Shown: positions 39,701 to 54,220, counted from the stretch's first letter. The stretch: 64,000 nucleotides of DNA from Cardiocondyla obscurior (GCF_019399895.1 NC_091870.1:7981001-8045000); one strand, 5' to 3'. The notes: generated from the letters alone by a model not told the origin. Numbers and translations are program-made.

Positions 39701-40771
39701 ATTCGACGCAACAGGATCCCGTTGGGAAATTGTCGAAATAGCGCATCGACGAGCGACGTCGCCCACCGTGAACCGTTTCCGCTATTTGGCCCCACGGCGC
39801 CGGAAATGCAACGGCGTTTGAATAACAAGCCGGATAGCCAAATACGGAGGGATTACGCGAACAATGATCGCGCTGACAAACAATGGTTATCGTGTCATTT
39901 CGCCGGGTCGCGCGCGTTTAGCGCCGCTTTGTACGCGAGTCGCGTGGCTTTTATTCCCTTTTTACAATAACGAGGCTTTCTTCGGTGGCGCTCGAGAAGG
40001 AAAAGCTCGTCCACGAAAATCGCATAGTCGCCCCCGACTTCGTAATTACATTGAACGCCGCGCGTTCATGCAACGTCAACATTCACTTAATGAGTATTAA
40101 TAGCTAAGACACACGGGACGCTCGAGAAGTTCTCTCGATAATAAATCCCTTGGAAATGAGAATCGATTTTTCTATAACGAGATTTTGATTTCAGCACGTA
40201 ACCTTTTCTTAAGCCTCATTATTATCATATTAATTGTAATTTTTTTTTGTTACAAGAGAAAATTATATTTTCCTCTTTTATTTTACTTTGTGTAATAAGA
40301 CGGGGTCTTTGCAAAAATGTCTTTCCATTCTAAACCGTTTTCTTGCGAAGCCGTGCAATAAATAAAAACTGGTAACTATCTGGAATTTTTATCCACGCTT
40401 CTTCTGAATATTTTCCAAGCGCCGGACTGCACTTTTCAATTGCAAATCATGCGAGTTTCACATTCAGCGCGATGAAGTGACAGAGAATTACGAATACGTC
40501 CCATCCGTTCGACTTTGGGTTAATTTTTACGGTCGCATCGCAGTTTGCAAGTTATATTTATTACAATAGCGTGGCACGCTATGAGAAACACAACACATGT
40601 TTCGCGTTCACTTGAAAAGAGAAAAAATGACGGAAGGAAGAATAAAAAATTGTCGGCATACGTCACAAATTTATAGCGCAAGGACGGGACGTTCTCTTTT
40701 TACCGTACTTTTAACTTCAAAACGCGTGGTTGAAGATATTTTTCCGACGCCTGTGGACCGAAATATTCGAG

Positions 40772-40811
40772 TTATTCGAGTTTTTTCTAAAAACTCGAAA
40801 AACTCGAATAA
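40772..40811 (+). repeat. 14-bp inverted repeat (hairpin)
   Basis: The arms TTATTCGAGTTTTT (40772-40785) and its exact complement (40798-40811) flank a 12-nt loop. ATTCGAG is also repeated directly just upstream. Confidence 0.8.
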
Positions 40812-42444
40812 TTTATATTTTACAAAGTGTAACATTTAACTGAATGATAATAATAATAAATTTTTATAAAATTTCAAGACGAATTCTTTTTGCGTGCAAT
40901 TTTCTTTAACGACTCTACATAAATTTAAAGAATTATCTTTTTATTTTCTCTTTTTTTTTTTCTTTGTTCCTCGTCACATCTCGCGCTTGTAAATGGGAGT
41001 TACGTGATAAGACTTCGCAATCACGCGGTATAATTATTTCCGTAAGAACAAAATTTCAGCGAACACGGCAATCACGTGCGCGTAATTAGTATTATCGATA
41101 AAGTACGAAGCGTATTGTCGGTTTTGCTTACTGTCCCGCATTCCTATTAACTTTATAATTTGGCGCAATTGCGCAATGGAAAATGGTGCAAAAGGGAGTT
41201 CAACAAGGCAGAGCTGCATGTTACATAACGCTGAAATTGTAGCCGAACTTCCTACCACATAATAATCATCGACGCTATTACGAGACGCAGATCATCTGGA
41301 ATTTCTGTTAAGAAACTAGGCGACAAGTGTTTTCAACGAACGTGCGTTTCCGAATTACAGCTGCGAGACATAAAACTGAGATTTATTAACCGATATTTTT
41401 TACATCAGTTTTACGTTCGACAGTTGCAGCTCTGAGAAGTAACTGACCGATTAGATTAACTCGCGTTGGTGAAATCGATCCTTTACCCATTTTGTTATCC
41501 CGCGTTAACTTTAGATATTAAACATTTAATATCGTGATCGCGAATTTCACGGTTTAAATAATCGGATAGTTACCAGTTGAAAAGATAATTCTGTTTTACG
41601 TAAACCGATTATATCCGAGATATTGAATTTTGTAGCGTAAACTTTTGTAAACTGCGATCTGTATTTCTTAGCCGAGATTTATACGGCGTCCTTTGCCGCC
41701 CGTGGCAAATTTTTAATTCGCAACCGTGAATACTTCACTAATGAAATCTCCTGTTTGAATAACCTCTGGCCCGAACTACTCGAAGGCGAAGTTTACGCTT
41801 TCGAAGAGCGTCAGACCTCTGTAATCTTCAATATCAAATAACCCTCTAATAAATACGGAGTTTCTGCCAAGAGAGAATTTCCTTCGCGTAAAAATTTCGA
41901 AAGGAGGCCTCTATCGAACGTCTTAATTATTTCGCAGAAATTACATATTCCAATCAGGGAATAATTTTATCTAATCTCATTACAGAGTTAAAGCAATTAG
42001 CGCGCGGGTATTTGAGAACATTACCTCTAGCAAAAAAAAAAAAAATAAATTTAAAAAAATAATAATAAAAGGAAAGAAAAATTATCGGGGAATTACGAGG
42101 TATCGTTGCTTTGAGTTTGCTTGCAATTAGCGAACGTTCTGTAATAATGAGATAGAAACTGCCGGATATCTCGTAAGGTATGCCTGCGGGGTCGCCAGCT
42201 ATATTGTCCTCGAAATAGACGGCTTTGTTGTCCTTCCTGTGTCAGGTGGACTGATTTATGGCGCCTACGGGGTATCGAGCGGCCCGGCGAGCGCGTTGCA
42301 ATGTGCAATTTGTAGTCACGCTGGGACAATTTTGCGCATACGTCTTTCCCGCCGTAAGGCAAACAGCGCTGTGTAATTGCCGGCATCGGTCGCATCAGTA
42401 ACTCAATTCGCTAATGTAGCGCGCTTCGAGAAAAAAAAAAAATG

Positions 42445-42562
42445 CAGTTAGTTTAGAGCGTCAATTGTAATTTTATAATATATCCAGTTGCAAATATAAT
42501 TAACCCAACTATATTTCTGGTGAGAAGTATCATAAAATTATAATTGACGCCAAAGGTAACTG
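42445..42562. mobile_element. MITE-like hairpin element A (118 bp)
   Basis: The two ends are inverted copies, CAGTTA ... GCGTCAATT and its complement. Similarity continues inward through TAATTTTATAATAT to CCAG...CTGG, so nearly the whole element folds back on itself. It has no coding capacity. It shares end motifs with elements at 42.7, 48.8 and 54.5 kb. Target-site duplication was not established. Confidence 0.6.
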
Positions 42563-42686
42563 TATTTTTTTTTATTACTATTATTTATATATTTATTAAT
42601 TTTTTTATTACTGGGAAAGATCGTTGGCGTTGACCTAATGCTCGTAATTTTGAGAGCCGTAGCCGTAGAAAGATTTAGTATCAAAA

Positions 42687-42794
42687 ATAATTTTATAATA
42701 TTTTTTACGATAAATATAATCGGCTCAATTATTATATTGATGGAAGTGATTGAGTCCGTTTTATATTTATTCGTTGAAAATATCATGAAATTAT
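42687..42794. mobile_element. MITE-like hairpin element B
   Basis: The arms 42687-42729 (ATAATTTTATAATATTTT ... CTCAAT) and 42749-42794 are imperfect inverted copies with a 19-nt loop. The right end (GAAAATATCATGAAATTAT) resembles the right ends of elements C and D. Confidence 0.55.
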
Positions 42795-45700
42795 AGCTCG
42801 GGTCAACAGTAGAACAGTGTTTCTCTCTTAGCAAATAAAGCAGCTTAATTTCACTTGGCAAGCAAAGGGGCGCGATGCGAGGCGGCGTATCTCGCATCTT
42901 TTCAGCAATACACGGCGATTTATGGCGCCGACAAATTACACGACACGTTGCGCCGCGTCCGTGCCGTCGATTCGCCAGGCCGATTATCTCCATAATTCAA
43001 ATGTGACGTATCGACATGATGTCGCGCGCGTGGCGGAAGAAAGCAATGCTGTTTTTATTTCCGACGTGTATTTAAATCTCCTCATTTTAAAAGCGGACGG
43101 AAAATCCGAATATGATTTGACAGCCGAGCAATTAACGCGCAGCGCGCAAACTAAGCCGCGCGAGAGTTTCGCACGATCGCGAGAGTCAAAGCGGCGCGAC
43201 AAATGCGAAATAAATATTTTACAGAATCGAATATGAAATATCGCGATGCACGGCACGAGACATTTTTCTTTTTCGAGCTCCTGTCAAATTTCAGGTAATT
43301 CGACGGGTTATGCCTTTTGTTCTTTGCGTTTCCTGCCGCAGTTCTCAGGGAATGTCGTGAACGTGTAACGCGATAAACAATTCTAAAAACTACGAAGATT
43401 CCTGTCGATACGTCGCGGCGCACGCGATGCGAAATCGAAGGAAATAACGTTACGACGCCGGGAGAGACGTGGAAACGGCCGCCCGACGTTCCATTTGTCT
43501 CAGGAAAATGTTGTGAGCGCACAAGAGCGTGTTTCTCGTTTGCATATAGAGAAAAATTACGGCGATTTTCGTTCGGGGCCAGAGCGCCCCATCGGCGTTC
43601 GCGTGCCGGCTCATTTGTCGGGGGCAATTTACCGCTGCAACAGAAACGCGGCGCGCTTGCGAAAACGAACTGTCGGGTTAATTAATTGCAAAAGTCGCGA
43701 GATCGACCTCATTAGACGGATAGCGAATTGTCGATAGCCGAATGAACCGCTGCCGACGGCGCACAAAAAGAAACAGATTTCTTTTTCACGTAAAATAATT
43801 AATAATCTAATAAATTTTTATTTATTTTATTATTAATTCATATCTAGTTTCTTATTTTAATTATTAATATCTAAGAAGTTTATTTAAATTTAAATTCATT
43901 AGAGATTAATTAAAATTTAATTTTTTGAGCTTATGAATATCCATGAATAAATAACTAAAAAAAACCTGGATTACATTTTTTTTTAGCCAATAAAAATAAT
44001 ATTCCGTATAATGTTACCTCGTTCAAAGTAAATAAATTCAAACAAATGGAGAAAAATTATTCAAAGAAACCGTTCTCTCTGTGCATACAAGCGACGATCG
44101 TTCATCTCTGAACAGGTAAATAACTGCAGCTTGCCAGCAATTCGAAGGGTTGGCGAGCGGCCAATTTCGCGAGCAGAAAAATTAATGTGCCGCGGGTCGC
44201 CTTTCGCGCTTGCGATGTCGCGGGATGCAACGCGCGTCGAACGCTGTCAGTGTAAAGCAGCCGGAATTGTATCGGACAGGAAAACGAGAAGGCACGGTCT
44301 AGTAATTACTTTTCCATCGGAATCGCAAATACAGTTGCAGAGATCGGCAGATTACGATCTCATTCAGGTATCTCGATCCAATTGAGAGGTCGCCGGTATT
44401 GTGAGTGGTGGCAAAAAGGGAAAATAATCAAAGTCGCGGATTGTAATGAGGGTAACGTCGGGGACGAGACGAGAGAGCGACGATTCATAGAAAAGTTGAG
44501 AGAAAAAAAAAAAGAAAAAAGAAAAAAAAAGACGAGAGGAAAGAAAGAAACGGAGCAAGATAAAGAGACGGGAAGTGCAGCGGAAGTGTGAAGAGAATGG
44601 AACTCTATTACAGCGAAAATATGTATGAGAATAAAGGAATAAAAATATATAAAGTTGGGTACAAGATAACTGAATAATGGAGGAGGAAGGGAAAACAAAA
44701 GGACCGCGTCGGACGAGAACTTAAGAAGAATGGTTCCATTAATGCCAAAATATGTATGAGGTCGGGAAAGTACGTCGCCGCGGTGGGAAAAAAACAGGAC
44801 GATTGAAATCGGAATATCCGCCCTTTATGGATCGAGATGCCTTCGAGTAGAACGACGGTGTTTTCCATCAATTACCTCACCGTGGCCCTCCGAAACGACC
44901 GGAAAGTTTCCCCGACACTCGGCGAGCGAATGAAAAGTCGATTCCGATCGAAACGCGTTGACCAAACGTCTCAAATCGGCGCGTCAATTGTCGACCGTGC
45001 GATTATTAATTTAACGCATTTTTTTCAATAAAAGAAAAAAAAAAATTATTTTACCCTTAACTGTTTTATAACGGCAATTATCGGGTGATAATTGAAAGTG
45101 GCAGAAAGACGGAAAACCGGCAATGGAAAAAAATAAAACGACGGGACCGCGGAGAAAGGAAGTTGAGGCTGAACGACAGCCGCCATGCTACGCTTTTAAT
45201 TTAAAATACCGCAAAGAACGTTTCCCAATTGATTTTATGCAAATACGTTGGTCGGTCGGCCCAGCTAAAATAATACTTTCATGGGCGGCCGGTGGGTTTC
45301 ACAAACGTTCGCGAGAAAAAAAAAAAAAGCTCGAAGCGGCGTAATCGCGCACGCGTTATTTACGGAAGATCACGTATCGATTTGCCGCCCGAATTGGCCA
45401 ATTCGCCGGAAGTAATGCGTATACATATGTGTCGCGCTAATTATAATGGCGTTTGCACGACGGAAAATAAAACAGCGTATCTGGATGCAAATTTAGACGA
45501 GTTTTTCATTTAATATACAAAAATGAAAATCTTTCTGGCGCCAATAAGAGATTAACCTTCTGACAGGCTTGTAATGAATTAATAATTAAACATTTGTCGC
45601 TCTTAAAGTCGCTCTTAAAGACGGAGAAGTGTATAATCGGGAGAGACGTCCAGTTTCAAATTAATTAAAATTTCAATCGGTATAAAAAATAATCTAAACT

Positions 45701-46352
45701 ACATAGGTGCGAGACAGGACTTCGTCCAATCGCAGGGTTCGAACGTTTATTTCGCGAGTTGGTTGAATTACGCGAAAGTTTCCCTCCCCGAGTCGAGTAG
45801 TCCGGCGAAGTGCGATTTCGCGGGTCCACGTCATTGTTCACATTACGCTCATAATTTCGTATGCGACGCCGGAATGTCCCCGATGAGAGGAAGACAAACG
45901 TTTGTCAGACCGAACGACCGAGGCGGAATTAGCGGGGAGCGAGGGGACACGAAATAGTACATTAACGCCGGTGTAATATCAGATATGCCCTGCTTGTTCT
46001 GCCCTCCGCCTCTCCCCGCTCCCTTCGTTCTGTCATTTCGCCATTCCTCTTGCCGCCCATTGACAGCGCATTCGACTCTCTCCCCGTGTCCTATCTGAAT
46101 ATCACCGTGTCCTCCCGCTCCTCGCCATTATTAATGACGCCGCTGTGGAAGGCGGCTGGTCTCACCCCCCCTTTAACTTATGTTACGAATGAGACGCGCG
46201 TGAGATAGTGTCGCAGCGCGTTGCAACGTGTGGGTGAGTAATAAAGGGACATGTGGAGAATTTCTTTTTTTTACGATTTAAAAAAGAGGGCAGAGTTTCA
46301 CAACTTTTGCGACGCGTTGAACTACAAATTAAGATTAAACAAAAACAAAAAG

Positions 46353-46374
46353 TTAATTAATTAATTAATTAATT
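46353..46374 (+). repeat. (TTAA)n microsatellite
   Basis: About five TTAA units, followed by ATTTA-type repeats to about 46430. Confidence 0.85.
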
Positions 46375-48790
46375 TTGCCCGTTTACTTACGCGTTCATTT
46401 ATTTACTTATTTATTTATTCGTTTAGTTACCTTGTTGGTTTACTTTTAAACTTTTTGTAAATTTTATTTTACGGAAATCAACCCTGTTTTTGTCGCGGCC
46501 ACAACGCACGTATGTAATTAAAACATTTTAGTAACCTCGCTCCAAATCGCGCATCTCTGCGGCGAGAAACTATTAATATTAACTCCGCGTGTAAACGTGA
46601 TAGTCGTTGAAACGTTTCATTCATTCGTAATACAAAACTTCGAAACGAGATTTCAACGCGCGATTGCATTTTACATTTTCAGCGGAGCACGCGGCTAACA
46701 AATAACCGCGACGGCGCACGTGACACTCGGACACGTTTTGCATGTGCTGATTCGGCTGTAAATACAACCAAGTTTGACGAAATCATATCGATCCGCGTTG
46801 AATCTCCAAACAGCTGGCACTTTTATAATTCTCTTTTTTCTTTCGTATTATTTTAACCCGATATCGCATTTAATTCTGTAATTCCGTAATTATCCGCGGA
46901 AAATCGCGACGCGGAATTATATAACGGTCAACTTCGAAATGCGAGCCGCGTTAACAAGGGCGGAATAAAAAGGCCGGGTGAAGCCGAAAGATTTCGTTAA
47001 CAATGGAGATTTATACGCTCGACCGGGCGTGGGAAAAGTTTAATGGGGTTAAATTAATTCGTCGCGACGTATGCTCGCGTTAAAGGGTTATTAAACTTTT
47101 CGGGCTTTTCGACAGCCCGATCGCGAGGCGGGCGATACGTGCGATGAATCCCAATCGGGTTTCAACGTGATAAGAATTTCCCGGCGGTACGTCACCTCCG
47201 GGCTTTCCAACTCTTTCGTCAAGAAATCAATGGCTTTGAGGAACGCGAGGTACAAACGTGTCAAATTAATTCCCCCTTAATGGCATATTACTTTTCACTT
47301 TTTATTTATTTCAAAATAAATTTTTTTTTTTTATTATTATTATTTATTCAATATTGATTTAACTTATTTAAAAAAAAATAAAATAAAATAACGTGAGCTT
47401 TATTCGTAACGCGTGTAAACTCGGCTTACGAAAAGATAACAAATTATTTCCGTTCTCCACAGAACGAGCTTTGTACGCGGTTATTATTGCGATCTCTATA
47501 AAAAGTAGCCTATAACATCGATCATCTTCGCAGAGTAGAGTGTCGCACGCGTTGTCGTCGATCGCGATCGTTTCACGCATTCTGACTTTTCTGAGACTCG
47601 CTTTAATCCGTTCATACTAGAACGCCTGTTTACTCGCAACTTGCACCATTCTAGAACCACGTTAATCTAAAGACACACGGGCGGTAGTTTTACAGCTGGT
47701 TTCGCTGACTTTTCTCAGAAGCGCTGAACAGCGCTCTTGTGATCCGCCACGTGCATCATTCTGTCACGCGCGAAACAACAAAATGATTCATGTGTCGTTC
47801 ATGCACGCGTGAATAGCGCCCGTGCCGTTTCCGTCGCGCCGCCGTTTTTCCATCGTGCATGCTGAATTGGTAATACGGGAACAGAACTAACGCGCGAAAT
47901 TAAACATACAATTTTCACGTTAAACACGGGTTTTTTGGCGAACTTTTGTACGCCACACGTGATCAATAAAAAAAAAAAAAAAAATTAAAAGCATTAATTT
48001 TCCGTTGATTAAATATAATAATATTGTATAATAATTTAATTTAACGCGATATTTGCAGCCAAATGATTCACTGGCTTTTGACTTTCGAACGCAAATCGCT
48101 TCGAGGTATCAGGAGATATTAATGTCTCGATTGCATCTCGAGCTAACTGGCTAAATGAGACATTTTGTTACAGATTACAAACAGACGTCACATGTTGCAA
48201 TTCGTGTTATTAATTACCTCGCGATGTTTGTTGAAAATGCCCGAGTGTCGTTTAGAGCTCAAAGGATTAGCAGTAAAACGGTATTAATTATTCAATTGTA
48301 ATTATACACAGGCGAGGCTTTGATTTGCTAATCTGCGTTCCGGACTGCAGTCGCAATAGGAACGCAGTAGTAGTTGCAGTAATACGCGGACAGTAGTTAC
48401 GGCGGTAATACGGAGACAGTGGATGGCATTCAGGCGATAGTTACAAACGAACGGATGCGGTTGACAAAGTTACAATTGTACGTTTTAAAAACGCAGTCCC
48501 GCGTCGATCAACAAAATTAACGGCGAGTGGTGCACTCGAGTGATGTAAAATCACGTTAAAATATCTCGCGATATAGGAGAAAAATTCCACTTCACATGCA
48601 ATATCGAAATGTAAGCTCGGTCGCGAGTCAAGTTTTAAAAGCCTTTTTTTTAACGCAAATATCAATTTTGTATAACACACAGTGAGAAAGAGAAAGAGAG
48701 AAAGAGAGAGAGAAATTCAGCCGCAAAATGATATTTTTAACAAATAAAATATGGTCGATTACCATAATGGTCGAATAAAGTATAATCATT

Positions 48791-48830
48791 CGTAAGAAAT
48801 ATTAGAAAATTATAACAAAGGCCGAAAGTA
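48791..48830 (+). mobile_element. Partial MITE-like repeat D (right end)
   Basis: The first 23 nt match the right end of element C (54591-54613) at 21 positions, and both then end in (A/G)AAAGTA. The left arm is not clear, so this may be truncated. Confidence 0.45.
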
Positions 48831-50422
48831 CTAAATTTTTCTCCCCGTGAACGATAAACGATCATTCCGATTCTATCTCGTGTAACATCAAGATGCTCCA
48901 GTTGAAACGAAGGTGCCAATCGCTCGACAGAGCATCTCGACAGGCCTCTTTTGCCTAAACAGGACTGCGAAATATTCGACTCGTCATCTCCTCGGAGAAC
49001 ACGTTTTCGATAAGTGACAAGAAAAAGGGGGCCGCTAATATTATTGAATATCGATTTACGCCGGCGTCTCGTTGTCGCGGCAGGACTGGCAGCAGGGTGT
49101 CTAAAGGGCGATCGATCCGCGCGAAGGGCGCGCGGCTGGGCCGATATCGCGACTCGCGCGGCGGAGATCGATAGCGCGGCGGAACTGCAATTAGCATACA
49201 CGTGATTTCAACGATTGTGCGGCGGCACGGCTGTTACTAAACCTGTCATTTCCCGGGCACGTGCTAAACAGCGTCTGGCGTTAACGGCCAGTCGCGATAT
49301 CTTGCCGGAAACAATGGCGCGCCTTATGAAACTGCTACGACTCGCACGACCGTGAAATAGCCGTCTCGGATTACGCTGCAATGTTATAGTAACATCCACG
49401 AAAGTATCTCTCATTGTAACGATAATATTTCAAAATAAAATCGGCACCCGCGTACGCGCGACGAAATTGAAAATACGCCGAAGCAAAAAAAAAAAAAAAA
49501 AAATTCCGTAAGTTTAATCCAATGAACGCAATTAATTTTGTTAATAAAACATAATTTCAACAAGATACCGTCGCGATATTGTCGATAACTTCGACACGCG
49601 ACAGTGGAACAAAATAGAAAGAGGCGGCGTTAAAAATTTAAACGTCGCAATTGGGTACTAATTGCGTTGCGTAAAGAATAGCCGAGACACGCAAGCGGGC
49701 AATAATTTTTAATACAAGCGTTTAGTGGAGCGACAAAATTATGATGATCGTTTGACACGCGCAATAAAATCACTTTAGCAATTGGTCGGAAGTTTATTCG
49801 GGATCGGACGAATCTGTTTTCACGTGCCGTTTGCGCCGACGAACGATTCAAGCGCGGTCATCTTATCTTCAGCGGTGGTTATCGCAGCCTCGGTAGGCGT
49901 CGTCGTCGCCGACAGGAAGCCGCTATGAACTATGTTCATTGAGCCAAATGAAAAATTACTTCTCACGTTGTGCGCGGCCGGGCGAGCGAGCTTGTTCGGC
50001 TAATTGCACGCGTAATTGAAACGCGCGCGTATCAATCAAAGTCAACTCTATGTGTACGTGTGTATACGTGTGGGTTGGACTCCGATGTCGAACCACGATG
50101 AGATGGCAAATGGATATTACCGCCAGAATCTCTTAATTAATTTTCTTCGCAAGTGACAACGATCGATTGCACGCCGGCGGTGAAAAGACTGTTTAGTCAG
50201 GCGTCTCCGAATTTCAATAGCAATCCGGGTCGACGAAGTATGCGAGATAGCGCGAAAGTTTGCCGAACTGTCACGTCCAGTTCGGCCTTTCTGCACGTCA
50301 GTTGTTATTTATGATAAGAATTTTGTCAAAACGTAAGATAATTAATTTTAAATATAAAATTTTTATATAAGCTCGGTATCGGAAATACTTAATTTAACGT
50401 TACATTTATATTTTTAGATTTA

Positions 50423-50490
50423 TCAGACTTGTAAGATCTACTGAATTTATTGGACTTATAAGATTTATTGGATTAATTAGGCTTATCTAT
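50423..50490 (+). repeat. Degenerate 28-bp tandem repeat
   Basis: About two and a half units built on GACTT(G/A)TAAGAT and ATT(T/A)AT. They are weakly conserved. Confidence 0.45.
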
Positions 50491-53400
50491 TGCAAACTCG
50501 TTATTAAGAACGCAAGACCTACGAATGCAGACGTGAGGGTTTTTTTTTTCTTTTTACCACGCAGCGCGGTCGCTTTATAACGAGGTGATTATCTCCTCTC
50601 CGCCGCGATTATTTTGCCTGCGTTGCCCGGCACGGCTTCAGCAAACGACCCTAAAATTCGGTGCTGTATCCAAGCGAATTTCCTGCGCGTTACGTAATCG
50701 CGGATAATTAACTAGCCCACCGTTCCCCCGCTTCGAGGCGCCATACCTTGGTCATACGCTTTCCCATCTCGCTCTCTCTCTCTCTCTTTCTCTCCTCTCG
50801 GTCACAAATCGAAATCTGTACACGGTGGGTTATTGTGCATGGTCAACGTTTTTAGGAATATATGCAAATCCGACGATTTCAAATAATTAAGGCCCGCGAA
50901 CGCGAAGCCATCTCTCGTTTGACATGTAAATTTTTCAAGAACACGGTTTTCTCGTTTACTAATCGCGGAGCTCTGCAGCAGTAACCTCTGACGAATTGAA
51001 AGAAACTTAATTAATTTTTTTTAAATATATTTTTATAATACCTGGATTAATTTAAACAGTTTCTAATTCTATTGTCTGCGACTCAAGTATTAAAAATATT
51101 AATTTCATAATTTAAATAAAATAAAATTAATTCAATTAACTCAGTCATATAGTATGTGAAATCGAAATCTTTCACGTACGTTCGTCGCGAGATAGACCTT
51201 CCGCGAAAGATACAATGACGATGAAACGTGAATTCTTGTAACGCGCAAACTATTCTTGGGCGCTTCATTGAACGCTGGACTTACACGTTTTACAAACAAA
51301 GCGGGACAGATTAGATTAGGGCGCCGAGTCATTACGGGCCTTCGGCACCTCCCTCATCACGGCTCGCGACCGAGCAGCTCTTATCACCGCACGCGCGCTT
51401 CGTAGCGAGAGTCTTTCTCTCTCTTGCGCTCCGCAAGAAAGAGTGACGTGTTCGCCGGATAAGGCATGAAATACGCTATCCCGGGACGAGAAATCGTTTT
51501 CGCCTCGGCAATAAAGATCCCCGATAGCAAAAATCGCAATCGCACGCACGTGATTCAGCGCGACGGAGCTCGCGAGATGTAACTCGCGCAAACTGTCGTA
51601 ATTTAATTCTACCGGAGAACGGGAAGTGCGCATTTTACCAAGCGAATCATATTTTATTTATTCTCTTCTTTTTTTCTTTCATTTTTTTTTGTACGGGAAA
51701 TGAAGTTAAACGACCTTAATGTTTCGCGAATCCCGTCTTTGTTCATGAACGAAGCTTTTACCCAAGCAAGCTTTTATCGAGGATATCAAGATACAGTTGG
51801 GGGAGAAAAAGATCTCGTAGAGATAGATTTGGGGCAGGGCGTTTCAAGGGTTGCGAAATTTCACCCTAGAATAATGATATCCGTGCAGATGCCGACCATT
51901 TCCGGCACCCTCGGCCGCTCTAACGAGCTGTTAAACTTTCGCGACGGTCTCATATCTAAAAACCGCGAGTGGCACTGAAATGAAAACAGAAGAGGTTTTC
52001 GGCTACCTTCGGATATATTTCTTCAAAAAAAAAATCCCTTGGATTTCACGAGAATTAGTAGACGAATAAAACGATAAATTACGTTGCTTTTATAATTTTG
52101 GTGGTAATTTCGAAATACCGCTTTTACGCGAGGGAAAATGTAGTTTACGCGCGAAACGTATTTATTCCGTAATGTTCGTAAACGGTAATGCGCGCTTACT
52201 TGCGATGTATTATACGTACAAAACGCGTATAATGCGTGCAGCACAACTATCGCTGCCCATTTATGGCTACAATGAAAGAGAGAAAATATCGAATATTATC
52301 TGCATTAATTTTTTTTTTTTTTTTTTTTCTTTTCCATAAAAACGTAAAAGCGAACAAATGCAATATCGCGCGATAGTTCGAGTCTCGAACGATAAAAGAA
52401 CGGCATAAACGTTTGCAAAAATGTTATGTATCTGAAAATGCGTTATATTATTAAATAGAAATTTTCTAATCGATTCTAGTTAAAATCTTTAATTTAAATT
52501 TATTAATTTTTACATTCTTGTGCCGCATTTTGACGAATAAATAAATTTTCTTACACAAAAAAAAAGGTATTTTTAAATTAAAAATATTAATCTTATATAT
52601 AAACTAAACAATGACTTTAATTAATTTAATTTAAATATGCGAATGTTCTTTTTTTTCTACAGTTAATTTTTTTGTAAATTGAGAAAAATTTGTTTCGGGT
52701 TAAAATTTATATATTTATTTAAATTAATGCGGTCATTGGTTTGCTTATGTATGAGATTAAAATTTTCAATTTAGGAATATCTTTTTTTTTTCCCGCGTAG
52801 TCGTAAAAGGGTTCCTTCTCGCCGTTAAAGTGTTACGTTGGCTACACGATTTTCTATTCGCGCGATATCTATCTCCTGGAAGACTCCGACGTATCGACAG
52901 TTGCAGTAAATAACGCGAATGGGATCTGCTTATGCCATCGGGGAAATTGAAAATTTTGAATATCATTGCTCAGCAAGTGCACACACGTGTGGACACGTGT
53001 TTCCGCGTCTTGCTTCGTTCGCGCTTTCGCGTCAAATTACACTCGCCGCACGTGAATCCTATTACGCGGCCGTACCGCTGCACGATTTCTATTAATTTCC
53101 ACCCTCGACCCCTCCGACTCGCCCGTATCGCAAAAGAGCATCATATTACTTCCATCCCCTTCCCTTCTCCATCCCACATTTTCACGTTGCGTGTATGAAA
53201 AATCTGCTTTATTTTATTTCACAAATTTTATTAAGTAAAATAAATCTAAAATTAAAAAAAAAAAAATTCAATCCGCGCTTTATCTCGTTCAAACATAAAA
53301 TATCGGAGAAAAACATTGCGCTGCGTATTAAATTCTACTTTTTCCCCGGCGAACGACTTTCCTCGATGGGGCGCTAACCAAATACGACTGCAATGTCACG

Positions 53401-54190
53401 TCGGTGTAATGTTTTATTCCGCGACATTTCCTTTGACAATTTTTTCACTCGGCGGGCGTATATACGTATATAAAATCGGGCGCGATCCCGGATACTGAAT
53501 GCACCCCCGAGAGGAGCGGGGAAGTCACCGAATATGCATTACGCCGTTGTAGAACACGGCCAGTTTTTCGACAGATTTTAAATCTGCTCGGATAACAATT
53601 CGCGAGGAGCATTTTTCGTCCGGACTTCCGTTGTACGGCAAACAACCGTCGAGACAAAGGGAGATAAGAGCGAAGGGAAGAACATTTTAATCGCCTGATC
53701 AATAATGCAAGTGTAATTTTCTTTCTATTACCTAAGCGATCCGCGAGCACGAAAGCGTCCCCGGTCGCAAAGGGCGATGCTTCTCGGGCACAGCCGGGAT
53801 ATTTAGCATTTATATACGTGACGTAACCGCGTTACCGGGCTATACCGTGCGCTCTCTGATCGATAAACGCGCATCCCCCTCGCCCCCGGTGAAGAGGAGG
53901 CGCGAGAGGAAGAGGACGGGTCCAAGGCGCGCGGGAGATTTTTTTTCGCGATCCGCGGAGACCTGATAACTGTTCACACCTGTATAGATAAGAGAAGCCT
54001 CGCCTTCAGTGTGGGAACTTCACTCAAGAACAGCAAAAAGTATAATATCAAGATGACGTCACGCGTTGACCGAGTTACGACATTTACTTTTTTTTTTTTT
54101 TTTTTTTACAAGTTTACCTATTCTCAAAAAATCTTCTCTTCGATAGCTGACGTTAATTCTCGTCAAAAAGATTGAAAAGTCGAAATATTA

Positions 54191-54220
54191 GGATAACGTC
54201 ATAAAGGATAATGTCATAAA
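54191..54220 (+). repeat. 15-bp tandem duplication
   Basis: GGATAACGTCATAAA is followed directly by GGATAATGTCATAAA (14 of 15 identical). The second copy forms the edge of the inverted repeat next to it. Confidence 0.85.

Noticed and set aside
41355..41440. Imperfect hairpin that might be a pre-miRNA
   Set aside because: Only short stems (AGCTGC and TAAAACTGA) with a 6-nt bulge. Pairing is too poor to call.
45715..45760. GGTTCGAAC, a tRNA T-loop-like string
   Set aside because: No acceptor stem, D-arm or anticodon arm can be folded around it.
51700..51978. 92-residue plus-strand frame with balanced composition
   Set aside because: No family resemblance, no clear splice or UTR signals; cannot be told from chance.
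53980..54012. TATAGATA with TCAGTG initiator 25 nt downstream
   Set aside because: The spacing is short, no transcript features follow, and the site also reads simply as a GATA-factor motif.
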